Shown piece by piece: positions 31,705 through 39,953 of a DNA stretch of 64,000 nt (its first letter is position 1; each line of letters opens with the position of its first letter). Position numbers and translations under genes: made by a program. The stretch comes from Kitasatospora phosalacinea (lineage in GTDB: Bacteria; Actinomycetota; Actinomycetes; Streptomycetales; Streptomycetaceae). The stretch lies in the NCBI RefSeq assembly GCF_030268885.1, contig NZ_BSSA01000023.1, positions 1 to 64,000 of the forward strand, in the 5' to 3' direction. The notes beneath the pieces are model-generated. The model saw only the letters and a list, made by a program, of their open reading frames with translations. It was not told where the DNA came from and made no database searches.

Positions 31705-32278
31705 GCCCGCGTACCTGCCCTCCAGCGTGCAGGGCGCGGTGAAGATCCTGGTCACCGGGCCGTTCGGGGTGGGCAAGACCACCCTGGTCGGCGCGCTGAG
31801 CGAGATCGACCCGCTGCGCACCGAGGAGACCATGACCTCGGTCGGCGAGGGCGTGGACGACGTGACCGGGCGCCCGCACAAGGCGACCACCACGGTGGCA
31901 CTGGACTTCGGCCGGATCACGCTCAGCAGCCGGCTCGCGCTGTACCTGTTCGGCACGCCCGGGCAGCAGCGCTTCTGGCCGCTGTGGGAGGACCTCTCGC
32001 GCGGGGCGCTGGGCGCGATCGCGCTGGTCGACTCCCGCCGCCTGGAGGAGTCCTTCGACGTGCTCGGGCTGCTGGAGGAGCAGCGCATCCCGTTCGCGGT
32101 GGCGGTCAACGTCTTCCCCGACACCCCCGCGTACCCGGAGGCCGAGCTGCGGACCGCGCTCGACCTGCTGCCCGGCGTGCCGATCCTCACCTGCGACGTC
32201 CGGGACGAGGACGCCGCGCACCGACTGCTGATCGATTTCGTCGACCACCTGCGGGTCGGCGCCCTGGAGCTGTCATGA
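31682..32278 (+). CDS. cvnD: Conservon small GTPase CvnD
   Basis: 198 aa. P-loop GPFGVGKTT is at 26-34, the G3-like LFGTPGQQRFWPLW after it, and the base-recognition loop is VAVNVFPD rather than NKxD, as in other conservon GTPases. The start is TTG 31682, placed 6 nt after GGAGG within cvnC. No lipidation motif is seen at the C-terminus (VGALELS). The stop overlaps the next gene's ATG. Confidence 0.93.
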   Translation: MVSASSAEPAYLPSSVQGAVKILVTGPFGVGKTTLVGALSEIDPLRTEETMTSVGEGVDDVTGRPHKATTTVALDFGRITLSSRLALYLFGTPGQQRFWPLWEDLSRGALGAIALVDSRRLEESFDVLGLLEEQRIPFAVAVNVFPDTPAYPEAELRTALDLLPGVPILTCDVRDEDAAHRLLIDFVDHLRVGALELS

Positions 32279-33687
32279 CCGTTCCCGAACACCTGGCGGC
32301 CTCCGGCTGCCCGTACGCCGGACGCCCGGGGGCCGCCCCGCTGTACGGCCCGGCGGTCTCCGACGACCCGCACGGCCGGTACGCCCGGATGCGCGCCGAG
32401 CACGGCCCGGTCGCGCCGATCGAGCTGGAGCCGGGGGTGGAGGGCTGGCTGGTCATCGGCTACCAGGAGATGCTCGACCTCACCCGCAACGAGCAGCTGT
32501 TCTCCAAGGACTCGCGGCACTGGCGGGTGCCCCGGGAGGGGCGGCTGCGGGCCGACTCGCCCCTGGTGCCGATGACCGTGTGGCGGCCCACCCTGCAGAG
32601 CGTGGACGGCGCCGAGCACCACCGGCTGAGCACCGCGGTCGGCGACGCCCTGGGCCGGATCGACCACCGGTGGCTGCGGGAGACCACCGAGGCCGCGGCG
32701 ATGGCGCTGATCGAGAGCTGGGGGCCGGACGGCACGGCCGACCTGGTCGTCCAGTTCACCCGGCGGCTGCCGCTGCTGGTGTTCACCCAGCTGCTGGACC
32801 TGCCCGAGGAGGAGGGCCCGCGGCTGTTCGCGCTGATCACCGGGGTGGTGGACAGCACCGCCGACTCGCAGCGCGCCGCCGCCGACCTGGCCGCGCTGCT
32901 CGCCGCGCTGGTGCGGCAACGGCGCGAGCGGCCCGGTGACGACCTGGTGTCCTGGCTGCTGGGGCACCCGGTCGGGCTGACCGACGAGGAGGTGGTGCAC
33001 CACCTGGTGGTGATCCTGATCGCGGGCAACGAGCCGACCATCAACTGGATCGGCAACACGGTGCGGCTGCTGCTCACCGACCGCCGCTTCCGCAGCAGCC
33101 TGACCGGCGGCCGCTCGACCGTCGCGGACGCCCTGGACGAGGTGCTGTGGCGCGACCCGCCGGTGCAGAACTTCCCCGGCCGGTGGGCGACTTCGGACAC
33201 CGTGCTGGGCGGCCAGTACATCAGTGCCGGTGACATCCTGGTGCTCGGCCTGGCCGGGGCCAACGACGACCCGGCCGCGCACGGCACGGACAGCCTGAGC
33301 GGCAACCGGGCCCACCTCGCCTGGGGCGCGGGGCGGCACGTCTGCCCGGCCAAGGACCCGGCCCGGCTGATCGTGGAGACCGCGATCGAGACCCTGCTGC
33401 ACTGTCTCCCGGACCTCCAGCTCGCGGTTCCCGCCCACGAGTTGACCTGGCGGCCGTCCCCGTGGTCACGTGCCCTGGTCAGCCTGCCGGTGCTCTACAG
33501 CTCCTTCACCCCGCCCCGCCCCGCCCCGCCCGAGAGGACCGCATGGACGCCGCAGCCGCAGCCCGGGTCTGCCCCTACCGACTCGACCCCGCCGGATCCG
33601 ACCAGCACGCCGAGAACCGGCGGCTCCGCGCTCTCGGACCTGCGGCGCAGGTTGAGCTCCCTGGTGGGGTGGTGGTCTGGGCGGTGA
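32275..33687 (+). CDS. Conservon cytochrome P450, CYP157-like, lacking the ExxR motif
   Basis: 470 aa. The haem loop is LAWGAGRHVCPAKDPARL with Cys357 as thiolate ligand. The I-helix reads IAGNEPTIN instead of AGxxT. The K-helix motif that should be ExxR is EVLW (E289-W292), the signature reported for CYP157 enzymes, in which only the haem Cys is invariant. CYP157 genes typically sit in conservons next to a CYP154, as here. The reaction is unknown. ATG 32275 overlaps the cvnD stop by 4 nt. A Pro/Thr/Ser-rich tail after residue 420 (TPPRPAPPERTAWTPQPQPG) extends 145 bases into the next P450 gene. Confidence 0.92.
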   Translation: MTVPEHLAASGCPYAGRPGAAPLYGPAVSDDPHGRYARMRAEHGPVAPIELEPGVEGWLVIGYQEMLDLTRNEQLFSKDSRHWRVPREGRLRADSPLVPMTVWRPTLQSVDGAEHHRLSTAVGDALGRIDHRWLRETTEAAAMALIESWGPDGTADLVVQFTRRLPLLVFTQLLDLPEEEGPRLFALITGVVDSTADSQRAAADLAALLAALVRQRRERPGDDLVSWLLGHPVGLTDEEVVHHLVVILIAGNEPTINWIGNTVRLLLTDRRFRSSLTGGRSTVADALDEVLWRDPPVQNFPGRWATSDTVLGGQYISAGDILVLGLAGANDDPAAHGTDSLSGNRAHLAWGAGRHVCPAKDPARLIVETAIETLLHCLPDLQLAVPAHELTWRPSPWSRALVSLPVLYSSFTPPRPAPPERTAWTPQPQPGSAPTDSTPPDPTSTPRTGGSALSDLRRRLSSLVGWWSGR

Positions 33688-34778
33688 CCCGCCACGACAC
33701 CCTGCAGCAGCTGCTCGCCGACCCCCGGGTCGGCAAGGGTGTCGAGCACTGGCGGCTGTACCGGGAGGGCCTGCTCCCCGAGGGCTGGCCGCTGATGACC
33801 TTCGTCACCGTCCCCGGCATGACCACCTCCGACGGTGCCGACCACCGCCGCCTGCGCGCCCTGGCCACCCAGGCGCTCACCCCGCGCCGGATCGCCGAAC
33901 TGGCCCCGGCGATCGAGCGGCGGGTCGCCGAACTGCTGGACGCCCTGGCCGGGGCGGACGGGGACGAGGACGGGACCGGGGTCGACCTGCGCGCCCGGTT
34001 CGCCTACCCGCTGCCGATGCACGTCATCGGCCGGCTGCTGGGCCTGACGCCGGACGAGCAGGACCGGCTGCACGAGCTGTCCGACGTCCTGGTCAGCTCC
34101 TCCGGCGCGCCGGGGGCGAGCGCCGCCGCCGCCCGCGACATCGGCGCGCTGCTGGGCGCCGTCGCCGCCGCGAAGCGGGCCGCGCCCGCCGACGACCTGA
34201 CCAGCGCGCTGATCGCCGCCCGCGAGGAGCAGGACCGGCTCAGCGAGGCCGAACTGATAGGCCTGATGCTGCAGTTGGTGGTGGCCGGGCACGAGACCAC
34301 GCTCAACCTGATCTGCAACGCGGTGCGCGCCCTGCTCACCCACCCCGAGCAGTTGCAGCTGGTGCGGGACGGCGCGGTGCCGTGGTCCGCGGTGGTCGAG
34401 GAGACGCTGCGCTGGGACGCGCCGGTCGGCCAGTTCCCGATGCGGTACGCGCTGGAGGACATCGACCTGGGCGACGGGGTGGTGATCCGCGCGGGCGACG
34501 GCATGCTCGCCTCGTACGCGGCCGCCGGGCGCGACCCGGAGCACTGGGCGGACGCGGACCGCTTCGACCTGACCCGCTCCCCGGTCCGGCACCTCTCGCT
34601 CGGGCACGGGCCGCACTTCTGCATCGGCTCGGCACTGGCCCGGCTGGAGGCGGAGACCGCGCTGCGCGAGCTGTTCGCCCGCTTCCCCGGCCTGCGGCTC
34701 GCCGAGGGCGCCGAGCCCCGTCCGATCGCCTCGTTCGTCAGCAACGGCGTCAGCAGCCTGCGGGTGCGGCTGTCCTGA
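33543..34778 (+). CDS. Conservon cytochrome P450, CYP154-like
   Basis: 411 aa soluble monooxygenase with all canonical motifs: I-helix AGHET (248-252), K-helix EETLR (E287xxR290), and haem loop SLGHGPHFCIGSALARLEAE with Cys360. The MTTSDGADHRRLRALATQALTPRRI C-helix is typical of class I actinomycete P450s. Substrates of CYP154 enzymes include macrolactones and steroids; none can be assigned here. No ferredoxin gene is nearby. ATG 33543 lies inside the preceding P450 gene. Confidence 0.93.
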   Translation: MDAAAAARVCPYRLDPAGSDQHAENRRLRALGPAAQVELPGGVVVWAVTRHDTLQQLLADPRVGKGVEHWRLYREGLLPEGWPLMTFVTVPGMTTSDGADHRRLRALATQALTPRRIAELAPAIERRVAELLDALAGADGDEDGTGVDLRARFAYPLPMHVIGRLLGLTPDEQDRLHELSDVLVSSSGAPGASAAAARDIGALLGAVAAAKRAAPADDLTSALIAAREEQDRLSEAELIGLMLQLVVAGHETTLNLICNAVRALLTHPEQLQLVRDGAVPWSAVVEETLRWDAPVGQFPMRYALEDIDLGDGVVIRAGDGMLASYAAAGRDPEHWADADRFDLTRSPVRHLSLGHGPHFCIGSALARLEAETALRELFARFPGLRLAEGAEPRPIASFVSNGVSSLRVRLS

Positions 34779-34860
34779 CCCGGCGTGCGTCGCGCCGCCG
34801 GGCCGCCCCTGCCGGGTCAATCCACGTGACCGGGCGGGGGCGGCCCTCGTTGCACCTGCC

Positions 34861-35118
34861 ATGAAGAAGCTCACCGCCCTCGCCGTCCTCTCCGCGGCCG
34901 GGATCGCCCTCGCCCAGTCGCCCGCCCAGGCCGCCCCGATCGCCCAGGCCGGCGGCCTCGGCCAGGCCCAGGGCCTGGACACCGGCTACCACGGCACCCT
35001 GCCGTCCACCGCCGAGCTGTGCCACCGCGACCTGGCCCAGTACCCGGTGGTCGGCCCGCTCACCGACTCCGCCACCGGCGCCTGCGAGGCCCTCGGCGCG
35101 ACCGTCGACGGGCGGTAG
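34861..35118 (+). CDS. Small secreted protein, unknown
   Basis: 85 aa. The signal peptide MKKLTALAVLSAAGIALAQSPAQA-A is cleaved around residue 24-25. The mature part (60 aa) has two cysteines, in ELCHRDLAQYPVV and TGACEALGA, that could form a disulfide. It follows the conservon by 80 bases in the same direction. Function unknown. Confidence 0.72.
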   Translation: MKKLTALAVLSAAGIALAQSPAQAAPIAQAGGLGQAQGLDTGYHGTLPSTAELCHRDLAQYPVVGPLTDSATGACEALGATVDGR

Positions 35119-35192
35119 CCGCGCCCCGGACATCCGAGCCGTTATGGTGCGAATGTCCGTTTCTTCCGTGGTTCCTGGCGTGAGGTGATCCC

Positions 35193-36926
35193 GTGGGCAG
35201 CGTGGCCGACCAGATGGTGGAGGTGCTCCGGCAGGCCGGGGTGGAACGCGTCTACGGGGTGGTCGGCGACAGCCTCAACCCGGTCGTCGACGCGATCCGC
35301 CGCGCCGAGGGCATCTCCTGGGTGCACGTCAGGAACGAGGAGGCCGGGGCGTTCGCGGCCGCCGCCGAGGCCGAACTGACCGGACGCCTCGCGGTCTGCG
35401 CGGGCAGCTGCGGCCCCGGCAACACCCACCTGATCCAGGGCCTGTACGACGCCCAGCGCAGCGGCGTGCCCGTGCTGGCCCTGGCCTCGCACATCCCGTC
35501 CGGGCAGATCGGCACCGGCTTCTTCCAGGAGACCCACCCCGAGCGGGTGTTCACCGACTGCAGCTCCTGGTGCGAGATGCTCTCCAACCCGGCCCAGCTG
35601 CCCCGGCTGCTGCGGGTCGGCATCCAGCACGCGCTCGGCTCCCCCGGCGTCTCGGTCCTGGTCTTCCCCGGCGACGTCGCCGCGCTCACCGCCCCCTCCC
35701 CCACCGGCCGCAGCACCTTCCTCACCGAACAGGCGGTGGCCGCCCCGCCCTGGTCCCAGGTCCAGGCCCTCGCCGAGGCGCTCAACTCCGCCCGCACCGT
35801 GACCGTCTTCGCGGGCGCGGGCGTCCGCGGCGCGCACGAGGAGCTGATGCACCTCGCCGACACGCTCAAGGCCCCGGTCGGGCACTCGCTGCGCGGCAAG
35901 GAGTGGGTGCAGTACGACAACCCGTACGACGTCGGGATGAGCGGCCTGCTCGGCTACGGCGCCTGCCACGAGGCCCTGCACGAGGCCGAGTTGGTGCTGC
36001 TGCTGGGCACCGACTTCCCGTACGACTCCTTCCTCCCGCAGGCCCGCACCGTCCAGGTCGACCACGACGCGACCCGGCTCGGCCGCCGCACCCCGCTGGA
36101 ACTCGCCGTCCACGGCGACGTGGCCGCCACCCTGCGGGCGGTGCTGCCGCTGCTGGAGCGCAAGGACGACCGCCGGTTCCTGGACGGGATGCTGGAGCGG
36201 CACTGCAAGGCGCTGGAGACGGTGGTCGGCGCGTACACCAGGGACATCGAGAAGCACCGGCCGATCCACCCCGAGTACGTCGCCTCCGTCCTGGACGAGG
36301 TCGCCGCCGAGGACGCCGTCTTCACCGTCGACACCGGCATGTGCAACGTCTGGGCCGCCCGCTACCTCACCCCCAACGGGCGCCGCCGGGTGATCGGCTC
36401 CTTCCTGCACGGCTCGATGGCCAACGCCCTGCCGCACGCGATCGGCGCCCAACTCGCCTTCCCCGGACGGCAGGTGGTGTCGATGTCGGGCGACGGCGGG
36501 ATCGGCATGCTGCTGGGCGAACTGCTCACCGTGGCGAAGTACCGGCTGCCGGTGAAGACCGTGGTGTTCAACAACGGGGCGCTCGGCATGATCAAGCTGG
36601 AGATGCTGGTCTCCGGCTACCCCGAGTCGGAGATCGACAACGGCGACGTGGACTACGCGGCGATCGCCCGCGCCTGCGGCATCCCCGCCAAGCGGGTCAC
36701 CGACCCCGCGAAGGTCCGCGAGGTCCTGGACGACGCCCTGGACCGCCCCGGCCCCGCCCTGGTCGACGTGGTCACCGACCCCAACGCCCTCTCCATCCCC
36801 CCGCACATCACCGCCGCCCAACTCAAGGGCTTCGCCCTCGCCGCCGGACGCACCGTCCTCACCGGCGGCGTCGGCAAGATGATCGACCTGGCCCGCTCCA
36901 ACCTGCGCAACATCCCGCGCCCCTGA
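35193..36926 (+). CDS. poxB: Pyruvate oxidase/dehydrogenase (quinone)-type TPP enzyme
   Basis: 577 aa, thiamine-diphosphate enzyme of the PoxB type converting pyruvate to acetate and CO2 with transfer to quinone. The N-terminal PYR domain contains VYGVVGDSLNPVVDAIRR and the catalytic Glu in VHVRNEEAGAFAAAAEAELTG. The central FAD-type domain has GAGVRGAHEELMHLA and PVGHSLRGKEW. The C-terminal PP domain has the TPP motif SGDGGIGMLLGELLTV...FNNGALGMI. Its closest named relatives are PoxB-like proteins, but pyruvate specificity is inferred. GTG 35193 follows an excellent GAGGTGATC site. Confidence 0.88.
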   Translation: MGSVADQMVEVLRQAGVERVYGVVGDSLNPVVDAIRRAEGISWVHVRNEEAGAFAAAAEAELTGRLAVCAGSCGPGNTHLIQGLYDAQRSGVPVLALASHIPSGQIGTGFFQETHPERVFTDCSSWCEMLSNPAQLPRLLRVGIQHALGSPGVSVLVFPGDVAALTAPSPTGRSTFLTEQAVAAPPWSQVQALAEALNSARTVTVFAGAGVRGAHEELMHLADTLKAPVGHSLRGKEWVQYDNPYDVGMSGLLGYGACHEALHEAELVLLLGTDFPYDSFLPQARTVQVDHDATRLGRRTPLELAVHGDVAATLRAVLPLLERKDDRRFLDGMLERHCKALETVVGAYTRDIEKHRPIHPEYVASVLDEVAAEDAVFTVDTGMCNVWAARYLTPNGRRRVIGSFLHGSMANALPHAIGAQLAFPGRQVVSMSGDGGIGMLLGELLTVAKYRLPVKTVVFNNGALGMIKLEMLVSGYPESEIDNGDVDYAAIARACGIPAKRVTDPAKVREVLDDALDRPGPALVDVVTDPNALSIPPHITAAQLKGFALAAGRTVLTGGVGKMIDLARSNLRNIPRP

Positions 36927-36929
36927 GAC

Positions 36930-36945
36930 CCCCTCCGGGGAGGGG
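36930..36945 (+). terminator. Short hairpin after poxB
   Basis: Stem CCCCTCC/GGAGGGG with a 2-nt loop, immediately after the stop codon. Confidence 0.5.
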
Positions 36946-36953
36946 AGGCGGGT

Positions 36954-36987
36954 TTGCCTGTGGGGCAAGTTTGTTGCCTCAGGGGCA
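36954..36987 (+). promoter_or_regulatory. Tandem operator ahead of the XRE-cupin regulator
   Basis: Two 13-bp units TGCCTGTGGGGCA (36955-36967) and TGCCTCAGGGGCA (36975-36987) lie 20 bp apart centre to centre, two helical turns. Each is itself a TGCC/GGCA palindrome. They end 21 bases before the ATG at 37009, a typical autoregulatory arrangement. Confidence 0.7.
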
Positions 36988-37008
36988 GGGAGGGTGTCCA
37001 CTGGTCAC

Positions 37009-37614
37009 ATGACGGACAGCCCTCTCGACGAGGACCAGGAGGTCGCGGGCCTCGGCGCGCGGCTGCGGGAGCGGCGGGTCTCCAGCCGGTTGACGCTGGA
37101 GGTCGCCGCGGCCCGGGTGGGTCTCTCGCCAGCTTACTTGTCCCGCTTGGAGACCGGGCGGCGGCAGCCCTCGCTGCCGGTGCTGCTGGGCCTGGCCCGG
37201 GCGTACGGGACGAGCGTGGCCGAGTTGCTCGGCGAGCAGCCCGGGGAGCCGGACCCGGTGATCCGGGGCGGCCGGATCGAGCCGGGCCGGGCCGGTGGCT
37301 GGGGTTACCGGCGGGCCGGGGCACCGGGCCGGGCGATGCAGGCGCTGCGGGTGCACGTGCCGCCGAGCACGCAGGACGCGGTGGTGCGGGTGCACCCGGG
37401 CGAGGAGTGGCTGTACGTCACCAAGGGGCGGATGAAGCTGACGCTGGGCGACCGGGTCCACTTCCTGGACGAGGGCGACTCCGCGCACTTCGACTCGATG
37501 ACGCCGCACGTGATCGCCGCGGACTCCGCCGCCGGCCTCGACCTGATCTTCGTCCACACGCTGTTGCAGAGCCCCGGCGGCGACCTGTGCCTGGGCGACG
37601 CCCCGCGCCTGTAG
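37009..37614 (+). CDS. XRE family regulator with C-terminal cupin
   Basis: 201 aa. HTH at about 14-70 (LGARLRERRVSSRLTLEVAAARVGLSPAYLSRLETGRRQPSLPVLLGLARAYG). The cupin at about 110-195 has VRVHPGEEWLYVTKGRMKLTLGD and LDEGDSAHFDSMTPHVIAA, containing metal-ligand His/Glu positions. Such proteins sense small ligands, often amino acid or polyamine derived. It likely binds the repeats upstream of itself and, with the small membrane protein next to it, forms a two-gene operon. Confidence 0.92.
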   Translation: MTDSPLDEDQEVAGLGARLRERRVSSRLTLEVAAARVGLSPAYLSRLETGRRQPSLPVLLGLARAYGTSVAELLGEQPGEPDPVIRGGRIEPGRAGGWGYRRAGAPGRAMQALRVHVPPSTQDAVVRVHPGEEWLYVTKGRMKLTLGDRVHFLDEGDSAHFDSMTPHVIAADSAAGLDLIFVHTLLQSPGGDLCLGDAPRL

Positions 37615-37645
37615 TCCGCCCACCTCCCCGTCAGGAGACCGCGCC

Positions 37646-37843
37646 ATGACCGACACCGGAAAGCCCGCCCCCGTCCCGACCGCCCCGGCCGCCCCGGCCG
37701 TCCCGAAGTACGCGGAGACCATCGACGCGGGCTACCGCGCCTCGAACCGGGTGTGGATCCGGGTGTGGATCTACATCGTCTCGGGCCACGTGTTCGTCGG
37801 CTTCCTGTTCCTGCTGTTCTACGTGGGCAGTCACAAGGGCTGA
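37646..37843 (+). CDS. Small membrane protein (DUF6126-like)
   Basis: 65 aa. A Pro/Ala-rich head of 20 residues, YAETIDAGYRASNRVWIRVWIYIVSGHVFVGFLFLLFYVGSHKG with one membrane helix (about 40-60) and a short cytoplasmic end. Found next to XRE-cupin regulators in streptomycetes. Role unknown. ATG 37646 follows AGGAG. Its last 13 bases overlap the end of the convergent MocR gene. Confidence 0.8.
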   Translation: MTDTGKPAPVPTAPAAPAVPKYAETIDAGYRASNRVWIRVWIYIVSGHVFVGFLFLLFYVGSHKG

Positions 37844-39261
37844 GCGAGCAGGTCGCACAGCGCGTCGAGCGCGCCCTCGAAGGCGTGCTCGAACGGCGTG
37901 CCGTAGCCGATCACCAGCCCGGGGCGCCGCCCCGGGGCGGGGCCCGCACCGGGGGCCAGGTGCCAGCCCAGGGTGGTCAGGGCCAGGCCCGACTGCCGGG
38001 CCCGGCGCAGGAGTTCGTCCTCGTCGGGGCCGTCGGCGGGCAGTTCCAGGACGGCGTGCAGGCCCGCGTTGAGGCCGGTGACCCGGACCGCCGGGACGCG
38101 GTCGGCCAGCACCTCGACCAGCCGGTCGCGGCGGCGGCGCAGCAGGTGGCGGCTGCGCCGGACGTGCCGGTCGTAGTCGCCGGAGTCGATCAGCTCGGCC
38201 AGGGTGAGCTGCTCCAGGGCGCCGCTCTGCAGGTCGGCCAGCCGCTTGTGCCGGGCCACCGGTTCGACCAGGGCGGCGGGCAGGGCCAGCCAGGCCAGCC
38301 GCAGGCCGGGCGCCAGCGACTTGGCGGCGGTGCCCGCGTACACCACCCGCTCGGGGTCGAGGGCCTGCATCGCGCCGATCGCGTGCCGGTCGTAGCGGAA
38401 CTCGCCGTCGTAGTCGTCCTCCAGCAGGTAGCCGCCGCCCTGCCGGGCCCAGTCGACCGCCGCAGCCCGCCGGGAGGCCCGCAGCGGTACCCCGGTGGGG
38501 AACTGGTGGGCCGGGGTGAGCACCGCCAACCCGGCGTCGGTGCGGGCCAGTTCGTCCGTCCGGGCGCCGCCCTCGTCCAGCGGCAGCGGGCGCAGGGCGA
38601 GACCGCGCGCGGTGATCGCCGCGTGCTGCGGCGGCAGCCCGTACTCCTCCACCGCGACGGCCGTCAGGCCGTGCTCGCGCAGCGCGGCGCAGAGCAGGCC
38701 GAGGCCCTGCAGGTAGCCGGTGCAGACCAGCAGCCGCTCCGGGTCGGTGCGCACCCCGCGGGCCCGGGCCAGGTACGCGGCCAGGGCGCGGCGCAGCTCG
38801 ATCCGGCCGCGCGGGTCGCCGTAGCCGAACGCCTCGTGCGGGGCGGTCGCCAGCGCCCGGCGGGCCGCCGCCAGCCAGGCCCCGCGCGGGAAGCGGCTCA
38901 GGTCGGGCGAGCCGGGGCGCAGGTTGTGCACGGGCGGGCGCGGCACGCGCAGGCCGGGCGGCGGGACGGCGGGCGCCGACTGCGGGCCGCGCTCGGCGAC
39001 CACCGTGCCGGAGCCCTGCCGGGAGGCCAGCCAGCCCTCGGCGGCGAGCTGGGTGTACGCCTCGGCGATGGTGTTGCGGGCGATGCCCAGGTCGACGGCG
39101 AGCGCCCGGGAGGACGGCAGCCGCGTCCCGGCCGCGAGGCGGCCGTCGCGGACGGCGGTGCGCAGCGCGTCCTCCAGGGCGGCGCGCAGGCCCAGGCCGC
39201 GGGCCCGCCCGGCGTCCAGGTCGAGGTGCAGGTCGCCGCCGAAAGTGGCCCAGGAATCCAT
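37831..39261 (-). CDS. MocR/PdxR-type regulator (GntR HTH fused to aminotransferase fold)
   Basis: 476 aa. A GntR winged helix occupies about 15-90 (ALRTAVRDGRLAAGTRLPSSRALAVDLGIARNTIAEAYTQLAAEGWL) and a fold-type I aminotransferase domain about 115-475, with the PLP lysine K314 in GTAAKSLAPGL and the aspartate-bearing EDDYDGEF at 281-288. It uses PLP or an amino acid as effector; the activity itself is usually absent. ATG 39261 (MDSWATFGG) is the family's usual start; a GTG seven codons upstream is possible. Divergent from the AhpD-like gene at 39312. Confidence 0.92.
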   Translation of the reverse strand: MDSWATFGGDLHLDLDAGRARGLGLRAALEDALRTAVRDGRLAAGTRLPSSRALAVDLGIARNTIAEAYTQLAAEGWLASRQGSGTVVAERGPQSAPAVPPPGLRVPRPPVHNLRPGSPDLSRFPRGAWLAAARRALATAPHEAFGYGDPRGRIELRRALAAYLARARGVRTDPERLLVCTGYLQGLGLLCAALREHGLTAVAVEEYGLPPQHAAITARGLALRPLPLDEGGARTDELARTDAGLAVLTPAHQFPTGVPLRASRRAAAVDWARQGGGYLLEDDYDGEFRYDRHAIGAMQALDPERVVYAGTAAKSLAPGLRLAWLALPAALVEPVARHKRLADLQSGALEQLTLAELIDSGDYDRHVRRSRHLLRRRRDRLVEVLADRVPAVRVTGLNAGLHAVLELPADGPDEDELLRRARQSGLALTTLGWHLAPGAGPAPGRRPGLVIGYGTPFEHAFEGALDALCDLLAQPL

Positions 39262-39311
39262 CCCCCCAATGAACCACACCACCGGGCCACCGGGCGCCTA
39301 CGGTGGGCCGC

Positions 39312-39785
39312 ATGACCGACGAACCCACCGTTCCCGCCCCCGCCCTCCGCATCTCGCTGCGCGAGCGCGCCCCCGAGTTCTACCGCCCCCTGCTGGACGC
39401 CTCCCGCGCCGCGATCGCCGGACTCGCCGACCCGGTGGTCACCGAACTGGTCAACCTGCGCGCCTCGCAGATCAACGGCTGCGCGTTCTGCCTGGACAAG
39501 CACGCGAGCGACGCCCGCGCCCGGGGCGAGCAGGAGCACCGCCTCGCCACCCTCGCCGCCTGGCGCGAGACCCCGTACTTCACCGCCCGCGAGCGCGCCG
39601 CGCTGGCCCTCACCGAGTCGGTCACCCTGGTCGCCGAGACCCGCGTCCCGGACGCGGTGTTCGACGAGGCGGCGAAGCACTTCTCGGAGGACGAGCTGGC
39701 GCACCTGATCGCGCTGATCTGCACGATCAACGCGCTCAACCGGGTGGCCGTGACCAGCCGGCTGACGCCGGCGCCGAAGCGGTAG
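39312..39785 (+). CDS. AhpD-like carboxymuconolactone decarboxylase family protein
   Basis: 157 aa, helical. The redox motif is C57-A-F-C60 followed by H64 (NGCAFCLDKHASDARA), as in the peroxidase AhpD. Then come ERAALALTESVTLV and HLIALICTINALNRVAV. It probably functions as an alkylhydroperoxidase-like or thiol-disulfide protein. It is divergent from the MocR gene, 50 bases apart, a pairing seen often and suggesting that MocR controls it. Confidence 0.9.
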   Translation: MTDEPTVPAPALRISLRERAPEFYRPLLDASRAAIAGLADPVVTELVNLRASQINGCAFCLDKHASDARARGEQEHRLATLAAWRETPYFTARERAALALTESVTLVAETRVPDAVFDEAAKHFSEDELAHLIALICTINALNRVAVTSRLTPAPKR

Positions 39786-39812
39786 CGCGGCGCGCGGCCA
39801 GGAGGCGCGAAG

Positions 39813-39943
39813 CCAGGGGCGCGGGGAACTGCGCGCGGCGGGAGTCGCACGTCAGCAAGGTCGCCGGATAGTGCAAGTGATCATCCTGCGTCGCGATCTG
39901 GCTGTGCGTGCTCGGTCGGCCGCGCAGTTCCCCGCGCCCCTGG
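39813..39943. repeat. Dispersed 130-bp intergenic repeat, copy 2
   Basis: The best preserved copy: ends CCAGGGGCGCGGGGAACTGC and, after GCGCAG, TTCCCCGCGCCCCTGG are close to perfect inverted repeats. The core ACGTCAGCAAGGTCGC then GTGCAAGTGATCATCCTGCG. Lies between convergent gene ends (39785 and 39954), so it might serve as a bidirectional terminator. Confidence 0.88.
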
Positions 39944-39953
39944 TAGTGCTCTC

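Noticed and set aside
32275..33687. A frameshift explaining the 145-base overlap of the two P450 genes
   Set aside because: Both proteins have complete P450 motifs in their own frames; the overlapping tail is disordered and lies after the conserved fold, so an extended C-terminus is simpler.
29686..34778. The two P450 genes as part of a natural product cluster
   Set aside because: They are embedded in an overlapping conservon operon, and no biosynthetic core enzyme is seen in this part of the window.
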